NCBI GenBank assembly: GCA_029859485.1 | Contig: JAOUDB010000226.1 | Coordinates: 1 to 5,186 of the forward strand | DNA: 5,186 nt | DNA from: Desulfuromonadales bacterium | GTDB taxonomy: Bacteria > Desulfobacterota > Desulfuromonadia > Desulfuromonadales > BM103 | Reading direction: 5' to 3' | Shown: positions 1-5,048 of the stretch, piece after piece | How the letters are laid out: every line of letters starts with the position of its first letter | How positions within the stretch are numbered: position 1 is the first letter of the stretch | The notes under the pieces: generated by a model | Seen by the model: the letters and a program-made list of their open reading frames with translations, nothing else | What the model was told of the DNA's origin: nothing | The model's database searches: none | Position numbers and translations under genes: made by a program

Positions 1-266
1 GCCGAAACCGCCTGAATAGAACCTCCGCCCCATTGCTTGGGAAGGCGATCAGCCGTAATCTGCTTGCCGCTGCGACGGTCGAAACCGATCGGCGGTGTCT
101 GCGGTATGGTGAAAAGACGACTGCCTTCGGGCATCGGGATCAGCTCATCGATGCGCGGTCGCACCGCTTCCGTACCGCTGATGCCGGCAAGCAGCAGATC
201 TGGATGCTCAAAGACCTCGCCGCTCTCATCGGCGACCACTGCCAGGATGGTTTTACCTTTTGCCAC
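1..266 (-). CDS. Probable radical SAM family protein, N-terminal part (runs off the left edge)
   Basis: The minus strand is open from a GTG at 266-264 to the window edge, giving 88 residues of an incomplete protein. The start is well fixed: a stop (TAA) lies seven codons upstream in frame, and an AAAGGA ribosome site sits about 7 nt before the GTG. The visible N-terminus begins (M)AKGKTILAVVADESGEVFEH, then LLLAGISGTE, an ELIPMPEGSRLF stretch and PIGFD. I associate this pattern with the N-terminal region of radical SAM proteins from Geobacter/Desulfuromonas relatives, which precedes the [4Fe-4S]-binding Cys motif. That motif would lie beyond the window, so the family call rests on recollection of the N-terminal pattern alone. 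No signal peptide is visible, so a cytoplasmic location is likely. It is transcribed divergently from the sulfurtransferase gene. The substrate cannot be inferred. That it is coding is much surer than the family name. Confidence 0.6.
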   Translation of the reverse strand, partial: MAKGKTILAVVADESGEVFEHPDLLLAGISGTEAVRPRIDELIPMPEGSRLFTIPQTPPIGFDRRSGKQITADRLPKQWGGGSIQAVS

Positions 267-305
267 GCGCTGTTCCTTTAGCTTTTATATGTTCGATCAA
301 TAAAC

Positions 306-319
306 CAGGGACATCCCTG
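306..319. repeat. 14-bp palindrome upstream of the minus-strand gene
   Basis: CAGGGA and TCCCTG (306-311 and 314-319) form a perfect inverted repeat with a 2-nt centre, about 40 nt upstream of the GTG start of the minus-strand gene. Its position in a divergent intergenic region fits a repressor or activator operator. The very short loop makes it a poor RNA hairpin. No regulator can be named. Confidence 0.3.
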
Positions 320-342
320 CATTGCTTAACAATTCCGTGAAA

Positions 343-369
343 GGACCAGCCCCCGTGCGGGGACAGTCC
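343..369. repeat. REP-like imperfect hairpin with GGGGACAGT core
   Basis: An inner stem CCCCG/CGGGG (351-355 with 358-362) is extended, across an internal loop, by GGAC/GTCC (343-346 with 366-369). The right side carries GGGGACAGT at 359-367, and GGGACAGTCCC (360-370) is itself palindromic. Short GC-rich imperfect hairpins with this core recur, to my recollection, as intergenic REP-type elements in Geobacter relatives. A second element with the same core in inverted orientation lies at 1521-1552. There is no T-tract beside it, so it is not a typical terminator. Confidence 0.45.
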
Positions 370-503
370 CAACCTACCACAAGCAACTCAGTGAAAACAA
401 TTTCTCCTTAACGACTTACTTAAGAGTCTGATATTACTTAGATTTAGGTTGCCACCTATTAATACACCACTATGTCGTAGTTTTACTTTTGGTAAAAAAC
501 ATC

Positions 504-532
504 TTGACACTGTTGTTTGTTTGTAATATTTC
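504..532 (+). promoter_or_regulatory. Candidate sigma-70 type promoter for the sulfurtransferase gene
   Basis: A perfect TTGACA (-35) at 504-509 is followed 17 nt later by TATTTC at 527-532. A closer -10 match, TAATAT, lies at 524-529 but with only a 14-nt spacer. The box sits about 50 nt upstream of the ATG at 564. This supports the 564 start, because the promoter lies inside the longer open frame that begins at 489. Confidence 0.45.
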
Positions 533-563
533 TTACCGAAACACTCAACAACAGGAGACAATC

Positions 564-1490
564 ATGCGATCACTTAAGAAGCTCATCACACTCACCATTT
601 TACTTCTGGCTGGCCTTCCGGCACTGGCAAGCGCAGCGCTGGGAGACTATTTTGTACAAACAGACTGGCTGGCCGAAAACCGTTCGAAAGTTGTCGTCCT
701 CGACGCTCGCCAGACCCCGCTCTTCATCCTGGGGCACATTGAGGGAGCCCATCACCTTCCCCGCAGTGGTTTTCTCGACAAGCGCGACGGCGTCAAGAGC
801 CTGGTTCCTACCACCACCGCTTTCGAGGTCCTGATGCAGGAATTCGGCATTACACCTGATACCACAGTGGTCACTTATGCCGAAGACGGTAACCCTTATG
901 CAGCAAGACTCGCCTGGACCTTACGCTACCATGGGCACAACAAGGTACTGGTTCTTGATGGCGGTTATGAAAAATGGTCCAAAGAGGGACATCCGACAAC
1001 TTTACTGCCAACAGCGGCGGCGATCCCGAGCAACTACCGCGTCTCAACGCCGGGTCAAGCACGCGCCGAAGCCGACTACGTGTTGACCCAGCTTGGCAAT
1101 CCATCGGTCGTCATCTGGGATACCCGCACAACTGAAGAATATGACGGGACGAAAGTTCGAGCTGATCGTGGCGGCCATATCCCCGGCGCGACCCATCTTA
1201 ATTGGACGCAGTTGCAACACGAAGTCGACGGCGTTAAAATCTTAAAGAGTGAGAGTGAGATTCGCCAACTGCTTGCAAAACATGGCATCACCTCTGGTCA
1301 GGAGGTCATCGCCCATTGTCAAACCGGCATCCGTTCCTCTTATGCAACTCTGGTGTTACAAGGATTAGGCTACACAGAGGTCAAGAACTACGATGGCTCA
1401 TGGATTGAATGGGCGAACAACGCGACTCTGCCAATTATAGAAAATGCAGAGAAAACCAGGCAGGATGAAGTTGCCTTGTTTCGCAACTGA
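564..1490 (+). CDS. Exported tandem-rhodanese sulfurtransferase
   Basis: A 308-aa protein of the thiosulfate/3-mercaptopyruvate sulfurtransferase type, which moves a sulfane sulfur from a donor to a thiophilic acceptor through a Cys persulfide. The N-terminus is a classic Sec signal peptide: R2, K5, K6, a Leu/Ile-rich core, then LASA with likely cleavage near residue 24-25. There is no lipobox Cys, so a soluble periplasmic protein is expected. Domain 1 (about 30-145) has the rhodanese VVVLDAR and GHIEGAHHLPR elements but reads TYAEDGNP where the active loop would be, with no Cys, as is usual for the structural domain. Domain 2 (about 165-290) repeats VVIWDTR and GGHIPGATHLNW and carries the active loop HCQTGIRSS with catalytic C252, then the YDGSWIEW signature. 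The start at 564 has AGGAG at 553-557, 6 nt away; an in-frame start at 489 would precede the promoter. It appears monocistronic. The physiological acceptor is unknown. Confidence 0.9.
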   Translation: MRSLKKLITLTILLLAGLPALASAALGDYFVQTDWLAENRSKVVVLDARQTPLFILGHIEGAHHLPRSGFLDKRDGVKSLVPTTTAFEVLMQEFGITPDTTVVTYAEDGNPYAARLAWTLRYHGHNKVLVLDGGYEKWSKEGHPTTLLPTAAAIPSNYRVSTPGQARAEADYVLTQLGNPSVVIWDTRTTEEYDGTKVRADRGGHIPGATHLNWTQLQHEVDGVKILKSESEIRQLLAKHGITSGQEVIAHCQTGIRSSYATLVLQGLGYTEVKNYDGSWIEWANNATLPIIENAEKTRQDEVALFRN

Positions 1491-1522
1491 ATAGAGCCTT
1501 TGTTCTCCTGAGTTGAAAAAAC

Positions 1523-1552
1523 TGTCCCCATCCGGGCAACCGGATGGGGACA
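1523..1552. terminator. Perfect 13-bp hairpin, REP-like or terminator
   Basis: The arms 1523-1535 (TGTCCCCATCCGG) and 1540-1552 are exact reverse complements around a GCAA loop. The hairpin lies 32 nt after the sulfurtransferase stop codon. No T-run follows on the plus strand. An A-run at 1515-1521 precedes it, so the canonical hairpin-plus-T layout exists only on the minus strand. It may still stop plus-strand transcription or protect the mRNA 3' end. It shares ACTGTCCCC (1521-1529) in inverted orientation with the element at 359-367, so a REP-type repeat is an equally good label. Confidence 0.6.
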
Positions 1553-1577
1553 CTAGTATCCGGCGCATAAATATGAC

Positions 1578-1583
1578 TATACT
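1578..1583 (+). promoter_or_regulatory. Possible -10 box for the selenoprotein gene
   Basis: TATACT matches the sigma-70 -10 consensus at five of six positions and lies 30 nt upstream of the ATG at 1614. No convincing -35 box is seen 16-18 nt upstream, so this is tentative. A promoter would be expected here if the hairpin at 1523-1552 isolates this gene from the sulfurtransferase gene. Confidence 0.25.
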
Positions 1584-1613
1584 GTCGGTCACAAAATCAT
1601 ACGGGAGAGTTCT

Positions 1614-2465
1614 ATGTCGACAATCAACCGATTCAAAAACCGCCTGATCGCCAAAGTGATCACCCGCTATCCGAGCCTCGCCCAACGCTTCATTACCGCG
1701 TATGAGCCCTGGGAGTCCGGTGAAGCTGTGCCCTGGGCGCCTCCACACAAACCGCTGGGCGAATGCAAGCTGGCCCTGGTCACCACATCAGGTGTGCATC
1801 ACAGCTCTCAAGAGCCCTTCGACATGCAGGATAGCGATGGTGATCCAAGCTTTAGGGCCATCGATGGTGCGACGATCGGCAACGATTACAAGATCACCCA
1901 CGACTACTACGACCACAGTGATGCCGAGAAAGACCTCAACATCATCTTTCCCTTGCAGAGGTTACAGGAGCTGCAGCAGGAAGGCGTGATCGGTCAACTG
2001 GCCGACACCCACTACTCCTTCATGGGCCACATCGACGGTCGCCACATTGCCAGCCTGATCGGACAAGCCGCCCAAGAGGTGGTAAAGAGGCTCAAACAGG
2101 ACCAGGTCGACGTGGTCCTGCTCACCCCGGCCTGAGGCATCTGCAATCAATCCGTGGGATTGATACAAAGAGAGATTGAAAAAGCCGGTATTGCCACCGT
2201 TGGCGTCACCATTGTTCGGGAGTACACGGAAAAGATTCAGCCGCCACGTAGCGTTTACCTGAAATGGCCGTTCGGTCATCCGCTTGGTGAACCGGGAAAG
2301 GTTAAGCAGCAGCGGGCTGTTGTTCTTGAGGCCTTTAAGGCTCTTTACGGTATCACCACTCCGGGTGAAATCGTTGATTTGCCGTTTCGCTGGAGGCGGC
2401 ATGATTATGAAAGTTATGAGGAGCCGGAGGCATTTGTTCCAAGCAACAAAAAGCAATCAGCATAA
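1614..2465 (+). CDS. Selenoprotein B family protein (glycine/betaine/sarcosine/D-proline reductase-like), Sec at UGA 2133-2135
   Basis: Reading TGA at 2133-2135 as selenocysteine gives one 283-aa protein, with the same frame open on both sides up to TAA at 2463-2465. Residues 171-180 read TPA-U-GICNQS, placing Sec174 and C177 in a UxxC redox motif. The flanks match the family of GrdB/PrdB selenoproteins: LALVTTSGVH (54-63), PFDMQDSDGDPSFR (68-81), THDYYDH (95-101), DLNIIFPLQRL (107-117), HYSFMGHIDG (133-142), then VGLIQREIEKAGI (181-193) and PFGHPLGEP (219-227). In characterised relatives the Sec attacks the substrate in reductive cleavage of glycine, betaine, sarcosine or proline. Here there is no GrdA, GrdC or PrdA partner nearby, so the substrate is unknown. 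The protein is shorter than GrdB, lacks a signal peptide and is probably cytoplasmic. The start at 1614 has GGGAGAG 4 nt upstream. A nonsense mutation is unlikely because the TGA sits exactly at the redox position and is followed by a SECIS-like hairpin. Confidence 0.88.
2136..2172 (+). promoter_or_regulatory. Candidate bacterial SECIS element downstream of the Sec UGA
   Basis: Ten nucleotides after the UGA an exact 8-bp stem forms: ATCAATCC (2146-2153) pairs with GGATTGAT (2157-2164) around a GTG loop (2154-2156). The apical loop starts 18 nt after the UGA and contains G, which fits the general bacterial SECIS layout bound by SelB (small apical loop with a conserved G, roughly 16-37 nt from the UGA). 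The lower part, between the UGA and the stem, is largely unpaired. The hairpin lies wholly inside the coding sequence, as is normal in bacteria. Confidence 0.75.
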
Positions 2466-2638
2466 AAGCTTTGTTGACAGTGATGAACGGGATAAAAGGT
2501 ATGGTAAAAGTTCCTGGTGCTTCGTTGTTAAACTCTCGTGAGAATAACTTGACCTGACAGACAGCACCTGATTTTGTTGCACGCTCTCGGCATACTAAAT
2601 ATCCCTAGATAATGGAAGAAAGAGTTGTAGCATAGGAA

Positions 2639-2668
2639 AGCCCCTACCCTGAGAGCCTGGGAGGGGCT
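2639..2668. terminator. Probable bidirectional terminator between convergent units
   Basis: AGCCCCT (2639-2645) pairs with AGGGGCT (2662-2668), continued by CCC/GGG (2647-2649 with 2659-2661) past a bulged A, with a 9-nt loop. On the plus strand the stem is followed by AATATTTA; on the minus strand by TTTCC. It lies between the stop of the plus-strand selenoprotein gene and the end of the minus-strand small-gene pair, where a shared terminator is expected. The T-tracts are weak. Confidence 0.6.
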
Positions 2669-2735
2669 AATATTTACTGAATATCGTGACTTTTAAGAAA
2701 CATCAGGTAGGGATATTCAAGCAACAACTCAAAGA

Positions 2736-2834
2736 TCACGGTTTTTTGAACATAAACAATAGAAGCTTTATTCCCGCAAAAAGCATAAAACCATACATAA
2801 CAATCAGCACCAGAATTTCTATCTTTTCATTCAT
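2736..2834 (-). CDS. 32-aa single-helix membrane peptide, function unknown
   Basis: The minus strand encodes MNEKIEILVLIV, followed by MYGFMLFAGIKLLLFMFKKP and a TGA stop. A charged N-terminus (E3, K4, E6) leads into a strongly hydrophobic stretch at about residues 7-28, and the peptide ends in FKKP. This is one transmembrane helix, and the basic tail suggests the C-terminus faces the cytoplasm. A purine-rich AGGGGGG ends 5 nt before the ATG at 2834-2832, a plausible ribosome site. It lies 36 nt downstream of the 71-aa four-Cys gene on the same strand, so the two are probably co-transcribed, ending at the 2639-2668 hairpin. It is too short for most gene callers. Single-helix peptides of this size are often accessory subunits or regulators of membrane complexes, but nothing shows which. 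The opposite-strand open frame at 2686-2868 is judged a shadow. Confidence 0.5.
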   Translation of the reverse strand: MNEKIEILVLIVMYGFMLFAGIKLLLFMFKKP

Positions 2835-2870
2835 TCTAGCCCCCCTGCGGACCGACCTCAGTGGTTAGTT

Positions 2871-3086
2871 TTAGTAGAGTCTTTTGTTATTGTTTACATG
2901 GTGCCCATTTGGACTTAGATCAGCAATGTGGGCAAAGCCTGTTTCCTCTTTGTAGGCCTTGCGTCGGCAAATCTCTTTTAAGCTACCATTACAGTATGTG
3001 TCTATGAGGATTTGGAACTTTTTGTCAGTATCCTTCTCCTTGTTGTAGGTAAGGTAAAAAGCACAAGTATCTTTATGGCTGCACAT
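2871..3086 (-). CDS. Small four-cysteine protein (71 aa), possible metal-binding protein
   Basis: The protein begins MCSHKDTCAFY and carries cysteines at 2, 8, 32 and 40 (C-x5-C, then x23, then C-x7-C), ending IADLSPNGHHV plus a polar tail. The pattern of an N-terminal Cys pair followed by FY, then a YC-x-G element, a second Cys with basic residues, and a late DL-x-PN motif resembles small Cys proteins of unknown function that I recall from Geobacter relatives. Four conserved Cys suggest zinc or an Fe-S cluster; this is inference. The ATG at 3086-3084 is chosen because GGGGAG lies 7 nt upstream. A TTG two codons earlier would sit almost on top of that site. No signal peptide is visible. The downstream neighbour is the 32-aa membrane peptide. 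Confidence 0.65.
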   Translation of the reverse strand: MCSHKDTCAFYLTYNKEKDTDKKFQILIDTYCNGSLKEICRRKAYKEETGFAHIADLSPNGHHVNNNKRLY

Positions 3087-3674
3087 GTTCAAACTCCCCT
3101 ATTAGTTTCCAACCACCTAAAGTTGCGCTCACATCCAAGAGGTCCTTTGCAAAACGACACCCAAAAAAGGGAGATTGTATTTCTATGTGGGAATTTACAG
3201 GGAAAAAATCTGCAATACTTCTCAAACATGTTGCAACCTGCCAAAATCACAACACGAATGATCAATAGCATTGGAACTACATTGAGTCCATTTTTGGGGC
3301 TTACCCTAGGCGATAAAGCTATGCAGATCTCTATCTTTGTCATTTCGCGGTGTGAGCCAAAGTCTTTAGACGCCAAAACATACTATAAACATCCAAAAAC
3401 CACGGTAGCTTTTTGAATGTCCGAATTATAGATGTGGTCACACATTACTGAGTGGCTAGCGACATACGGTTTACCGTTTATTCTGCAATCCAGTCATTCA
3501 GAAAGCTTCTTGGCAGTGGTGGCTTATGGGAGAAAAAAACTTCTCCAGCGAAATCATTCAATGAAAGAAATGATCCTGTAATTATTGATGATTGAATTAG
3601 TCGTCAATTGCGATATAGTTCCAAATTGATGTCACCTCCAACAAATCTTAACCCTATTTCAACAAGGGAGAAAG
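3087..3674. other. 588-bp AT-rich stretch without a confident gene
   Basis: Open frames on both strands (plus 3012-3416, minus 3089-3376) overlap each other, lack good ribosome sites and match no family I know. The minus frame has an ATG at 3343 and ends in a TGA only 2 nt before the ATG of the four-Cys gene, so it is the better candidate of the two. Small inverted repeats are present: ACGGT/ACCGT (3466-3470 with 3473-3477), GGAGAA/TTCTCC (3529-3534 with 3541-3546), and ATCATT/AATGAT at about 3553-3574. No tRNA, riboswitch or CRISPR signal was recognised. The 3' end holds the promoter candidate of the methyltransferase gene. Confidence 0.5.
3592..3619 (+). promoter_or_regulatory. Candidate promoter for the homocysteine S-methyltransferase family gene
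   Basis: TTGAAT (3592-3597) and TATAGT (3614-3619) are separated by 16 nt and match the sigma-70 boxes at four or more and five of six positions. The box would give a leader of about 50 nt. No SAM or cobalamin riboswitch motif was recognised in that leader. Confidence 0.4.
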
Positions 3675-4619
3675 ATGATGTCGTTATTCCCAGAACAGAA
3701 AAGTGATGTCTTCTACATAACTGAAGGTGGGACAGAGACTGAGATCATGTATAAGTTTGGCCATGAGCTACCTCATTTTGCTATGTATCCATTACTTGAC
3801 AATCCAAAGGCAGTACAGGACCTGGAGCTAATGTTCCATAAATACCTTGATTCGGTAGCCAAAAGTGGATTTTCTGCTCTCATGGGCGGGCTTGATTACA
3901 GGGCAAGCCCTGATTGGGCTCAACTGCTAGGTTACTCACACGATGGACTAGCAGAGATGCAGCATCGGTCAATTGAATTTCTTAGAAATGTAGCGAAGCC
4001 ATACGAAAACCAAATAGCTGAAATTCTTTACGTTGGAATCGTTGGCCCCAGAGGTGATGCCTATTCGCTAAACAAGACAATCTCCGCAGAAGAAGCAGAG
4101 GATTACCACAGCGTGCAACTTGCGACGCTCAAAGATGCAAAAGTTGATTTTGTTTGGGCTGCAACATTTAATAATGTTCCTGAAGCTGTAGGAGTTTCTC
4201 GTGCTGCCGCTCGGAAAGGGCTCCCAATCTGTATTTCTTTTACTCTTGATAACTCACATCGCCTTCAATCTGGCCCAACGCTCAAAGAGGCAATTCAAAC
4301 TGTTGATGCGGAGGCAGGAGAATATAGGCCCACCTGCTTTGGAATAAACTGTTCTCATCCCCTAGAATTTGAACCTGCGCTCGAACCTGGGGATTGGATT
4401 GAGAGAGTGCGAAACATCAGGCCAAACGCCACGATGATGGAAAAGATATCTCTATGCAAACTCGGACATTTGGAAGACGGGAACCCTGTGGAACTGGGCC
4501 AGCAAATGGGCTCACTTGCAAAGCGATACCCACATATTGACATGTGGGGTGGATGTTGTGGAACATGGGAAACACATCTTGCAGAGATCGCAAAGAATGT
4601 CGCAGTTACACGTGACTAG
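3675..4619 (+). CDS. Homocysteine S-methyltransferase family protein
   Basis: A 314-aa single-domain TIM-barrel protein of the homocysteine S-methyltransferase family (Pfam S-methyl_trans), close to the usual 300-330 aa. Enzymes of this family activate a thiol on zinc and transfer a methyl group from donors such as S-methylmethionine, betaine or methyl-cobalamin. The three zinc ligands are visible: C226 in GINCSHP, and C294 and C295 in WGGCCGTWETHL. The N-terminus reads TEGGTETEIMYKFGHELPHFAM, a variant of the family's DGG start; PLLDNP and VGIVGPRGDAY follow. There is no cobalamin or folate domain, so it is not full-length MetH. Two adjacent ATGs (3675 and 3678) follow GGGAG (3666-3670). The second has the better spacing of 7 nt, so the true protein may be 313 aa. 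It is monocistronic with its own terminator. Its composition is visibly more AT-rich than the genes on the left. The methyl donor and acceptor are not determined. Confidence 0.88.
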   Translation: MMSLFPEQKSDVFYITEGGTETEIMYKFGHELPHFAMYPLLDNPKAVQDLELMFHKYLDSVAKSGFSALMGGLDYRASPDWAQLLGYSHDGLAEMQHRSIEFLRNVAKPYENQIAEILYVGIVGPRGDAYSLNKTISAEEAEDYHSVQLATLKDAKVDFVWAATFNNVPEAVGVSRAAARKGLPICISFTLDNSHRLQSGPTLKEAIQTVDAEAGEYRPTCFGINCSHPLEFEPALEPGDWIERVRNIRPNATMMEKISLCKLGHLEDGNPVELGQQMGSLAKRYPHIDMWGGCCGTWETHLAEIAKNVAVTRD

Positions 4620-4652
4620 CTAGCAAGTTGACATCTCCACTGATCTTTAGTT

Positions 4653-4685
4653 GCCCCAACCTCCCCGGTTGGGGCTTTACTATTT
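4653..4685 (+). terminator. Rho-independent terminator of the methyltransferase gene
   Basis: GCCCCAACC (4653-4661) and GGTTGGGGC (4667-4675) form a perfect 9-bp stem around a TCCCC loop, followed at once by TTTACTATTTAT. It lies 33 nt after the stop codon at 4617-4619, a standard intrinsic terminator arrangement on the plus strand. Confidence 0.85.
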
Positions 4686-4755
4686 ATCTACTACATCGTT
4701 CGCTCACGTAAAATTGGCAAAATTGGGAAATTATTACTTACCCTGCATTATAAAA

Positions 4756-4874
4756 AATTCCCCGCAGCCAAAGGATGGGGGAAGAAGTCCACGGGGAAAT
4801 GTCAATGAATGACCCCGCCGCAAGCAGCGGGGTATCAATCAGCTAATTGGTTTTCTCAACGCCGCAAGCGGCGT
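4756..4874. repeat. Cluster of three GC-rich inverted repeats
   Basis: Three hairpins follow one another. TTCCCCG (4758-4764) pairs with CGGGGAA (4792-4798). ACCCCGC (4812-4818) pairs with GCGGGGT (4827-4833) around CGCAAGCA. ACGCCGC (4859-4865) is mirrored by GCGGCGT (4868-4874), realistically a 5-bp stem with a GCAAGC loop. The last two share the CCGCAAGC loop sequence, which suggests duplicated elements. The surroundings are AT-rich, so these stand out. They could be a REP/BIME-like cluster or the end of a decayed mobile element. No transposase frame or target duplication is seen. Confidence 0.5.
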
Positions 4875-5048
4875 GGAATAAAACCCAAAGTGATTTAAAA
4901 GTCACATGGACTCCTAAATTTGATCGGTTTCCTCGAGACAGAGACTTGTGTCTTACCGATAACTGGCAAGGCGACCAAGAGAGTTTTCTACAAATTGTCA
5001 TGCCGCGCCACTAAAGAACTTCTTCTAGAGAGCAGGTGATTGCAGCTG
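4875..5048. other. Non-coding 3' flank of the GGDEF gene, with one composite inverted repeat
   Basis: No gene is apparent. ATCGGT (4923-4928) pairs with ACCGAT (4955-4960), enclosing AGACA/TGTCT (4936-4940 with 4949-4953). On the minus strand this lies about 90 nt past the GGDEF stop codon. It lacks a T-tract and does not match the c-di-GMP riboswitch consensus as I know it. Confidence 0.35.

Noticed and set aside
33..303. Two plus-strand frames at the left edge
   Set aside because: They are shadows of the minus-strand radical-SAM-like gene, which has a better start, ribosome site and protein-like sequence.
489..563. Upstream 25-codon extension of the sulfurtransferase frame starting at 489
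   Set aside because: It contains the TTGACA promoter candidate, would bury the signal peptide, and lacks a ribosome site; the ATG at 564 has AGGAG at ideal spacing.
2154..2465. Separate 103-aa gene starting at GTG 2154
   Set aside because: Same frame as the selenoprotein, no ribosome site, and the GTG lies in the loop of the SECIS candidate; it is the C-terminal part of the Sec protein.
2686..2868. 60-aa plus-strand open frame
   Set aside because: It is antisense to the 32-aa membrane peptide, lacks a ribosome site, and lies just after the terminator hairpin; its composition looks like an AT-rich shadow.
3012..3416. 134-aa plus-strand open frame
   Set aside because: It starts at TTG without a ribosome site, overlaps the four-Cys gene antisense, and shows no recognisable family.
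3358..3520. Minus-strand frame interrupted by TGA (KKLSE-stop-LDCRINGKPYVA), considered as a second selenoprotein or decayed gene
   Set aside because: No UxxC or CxxU motif, no start or ribosome site, and no SECIS-like hairpin after the TGA; it may be a gene remnant but cannot be supported.
4676..4874. CRISPR array or attachment site
   Set aside because: The hairpins are not direct repeats with regular spacers, and there is no adjacent cas, integrase or tRNA gene.
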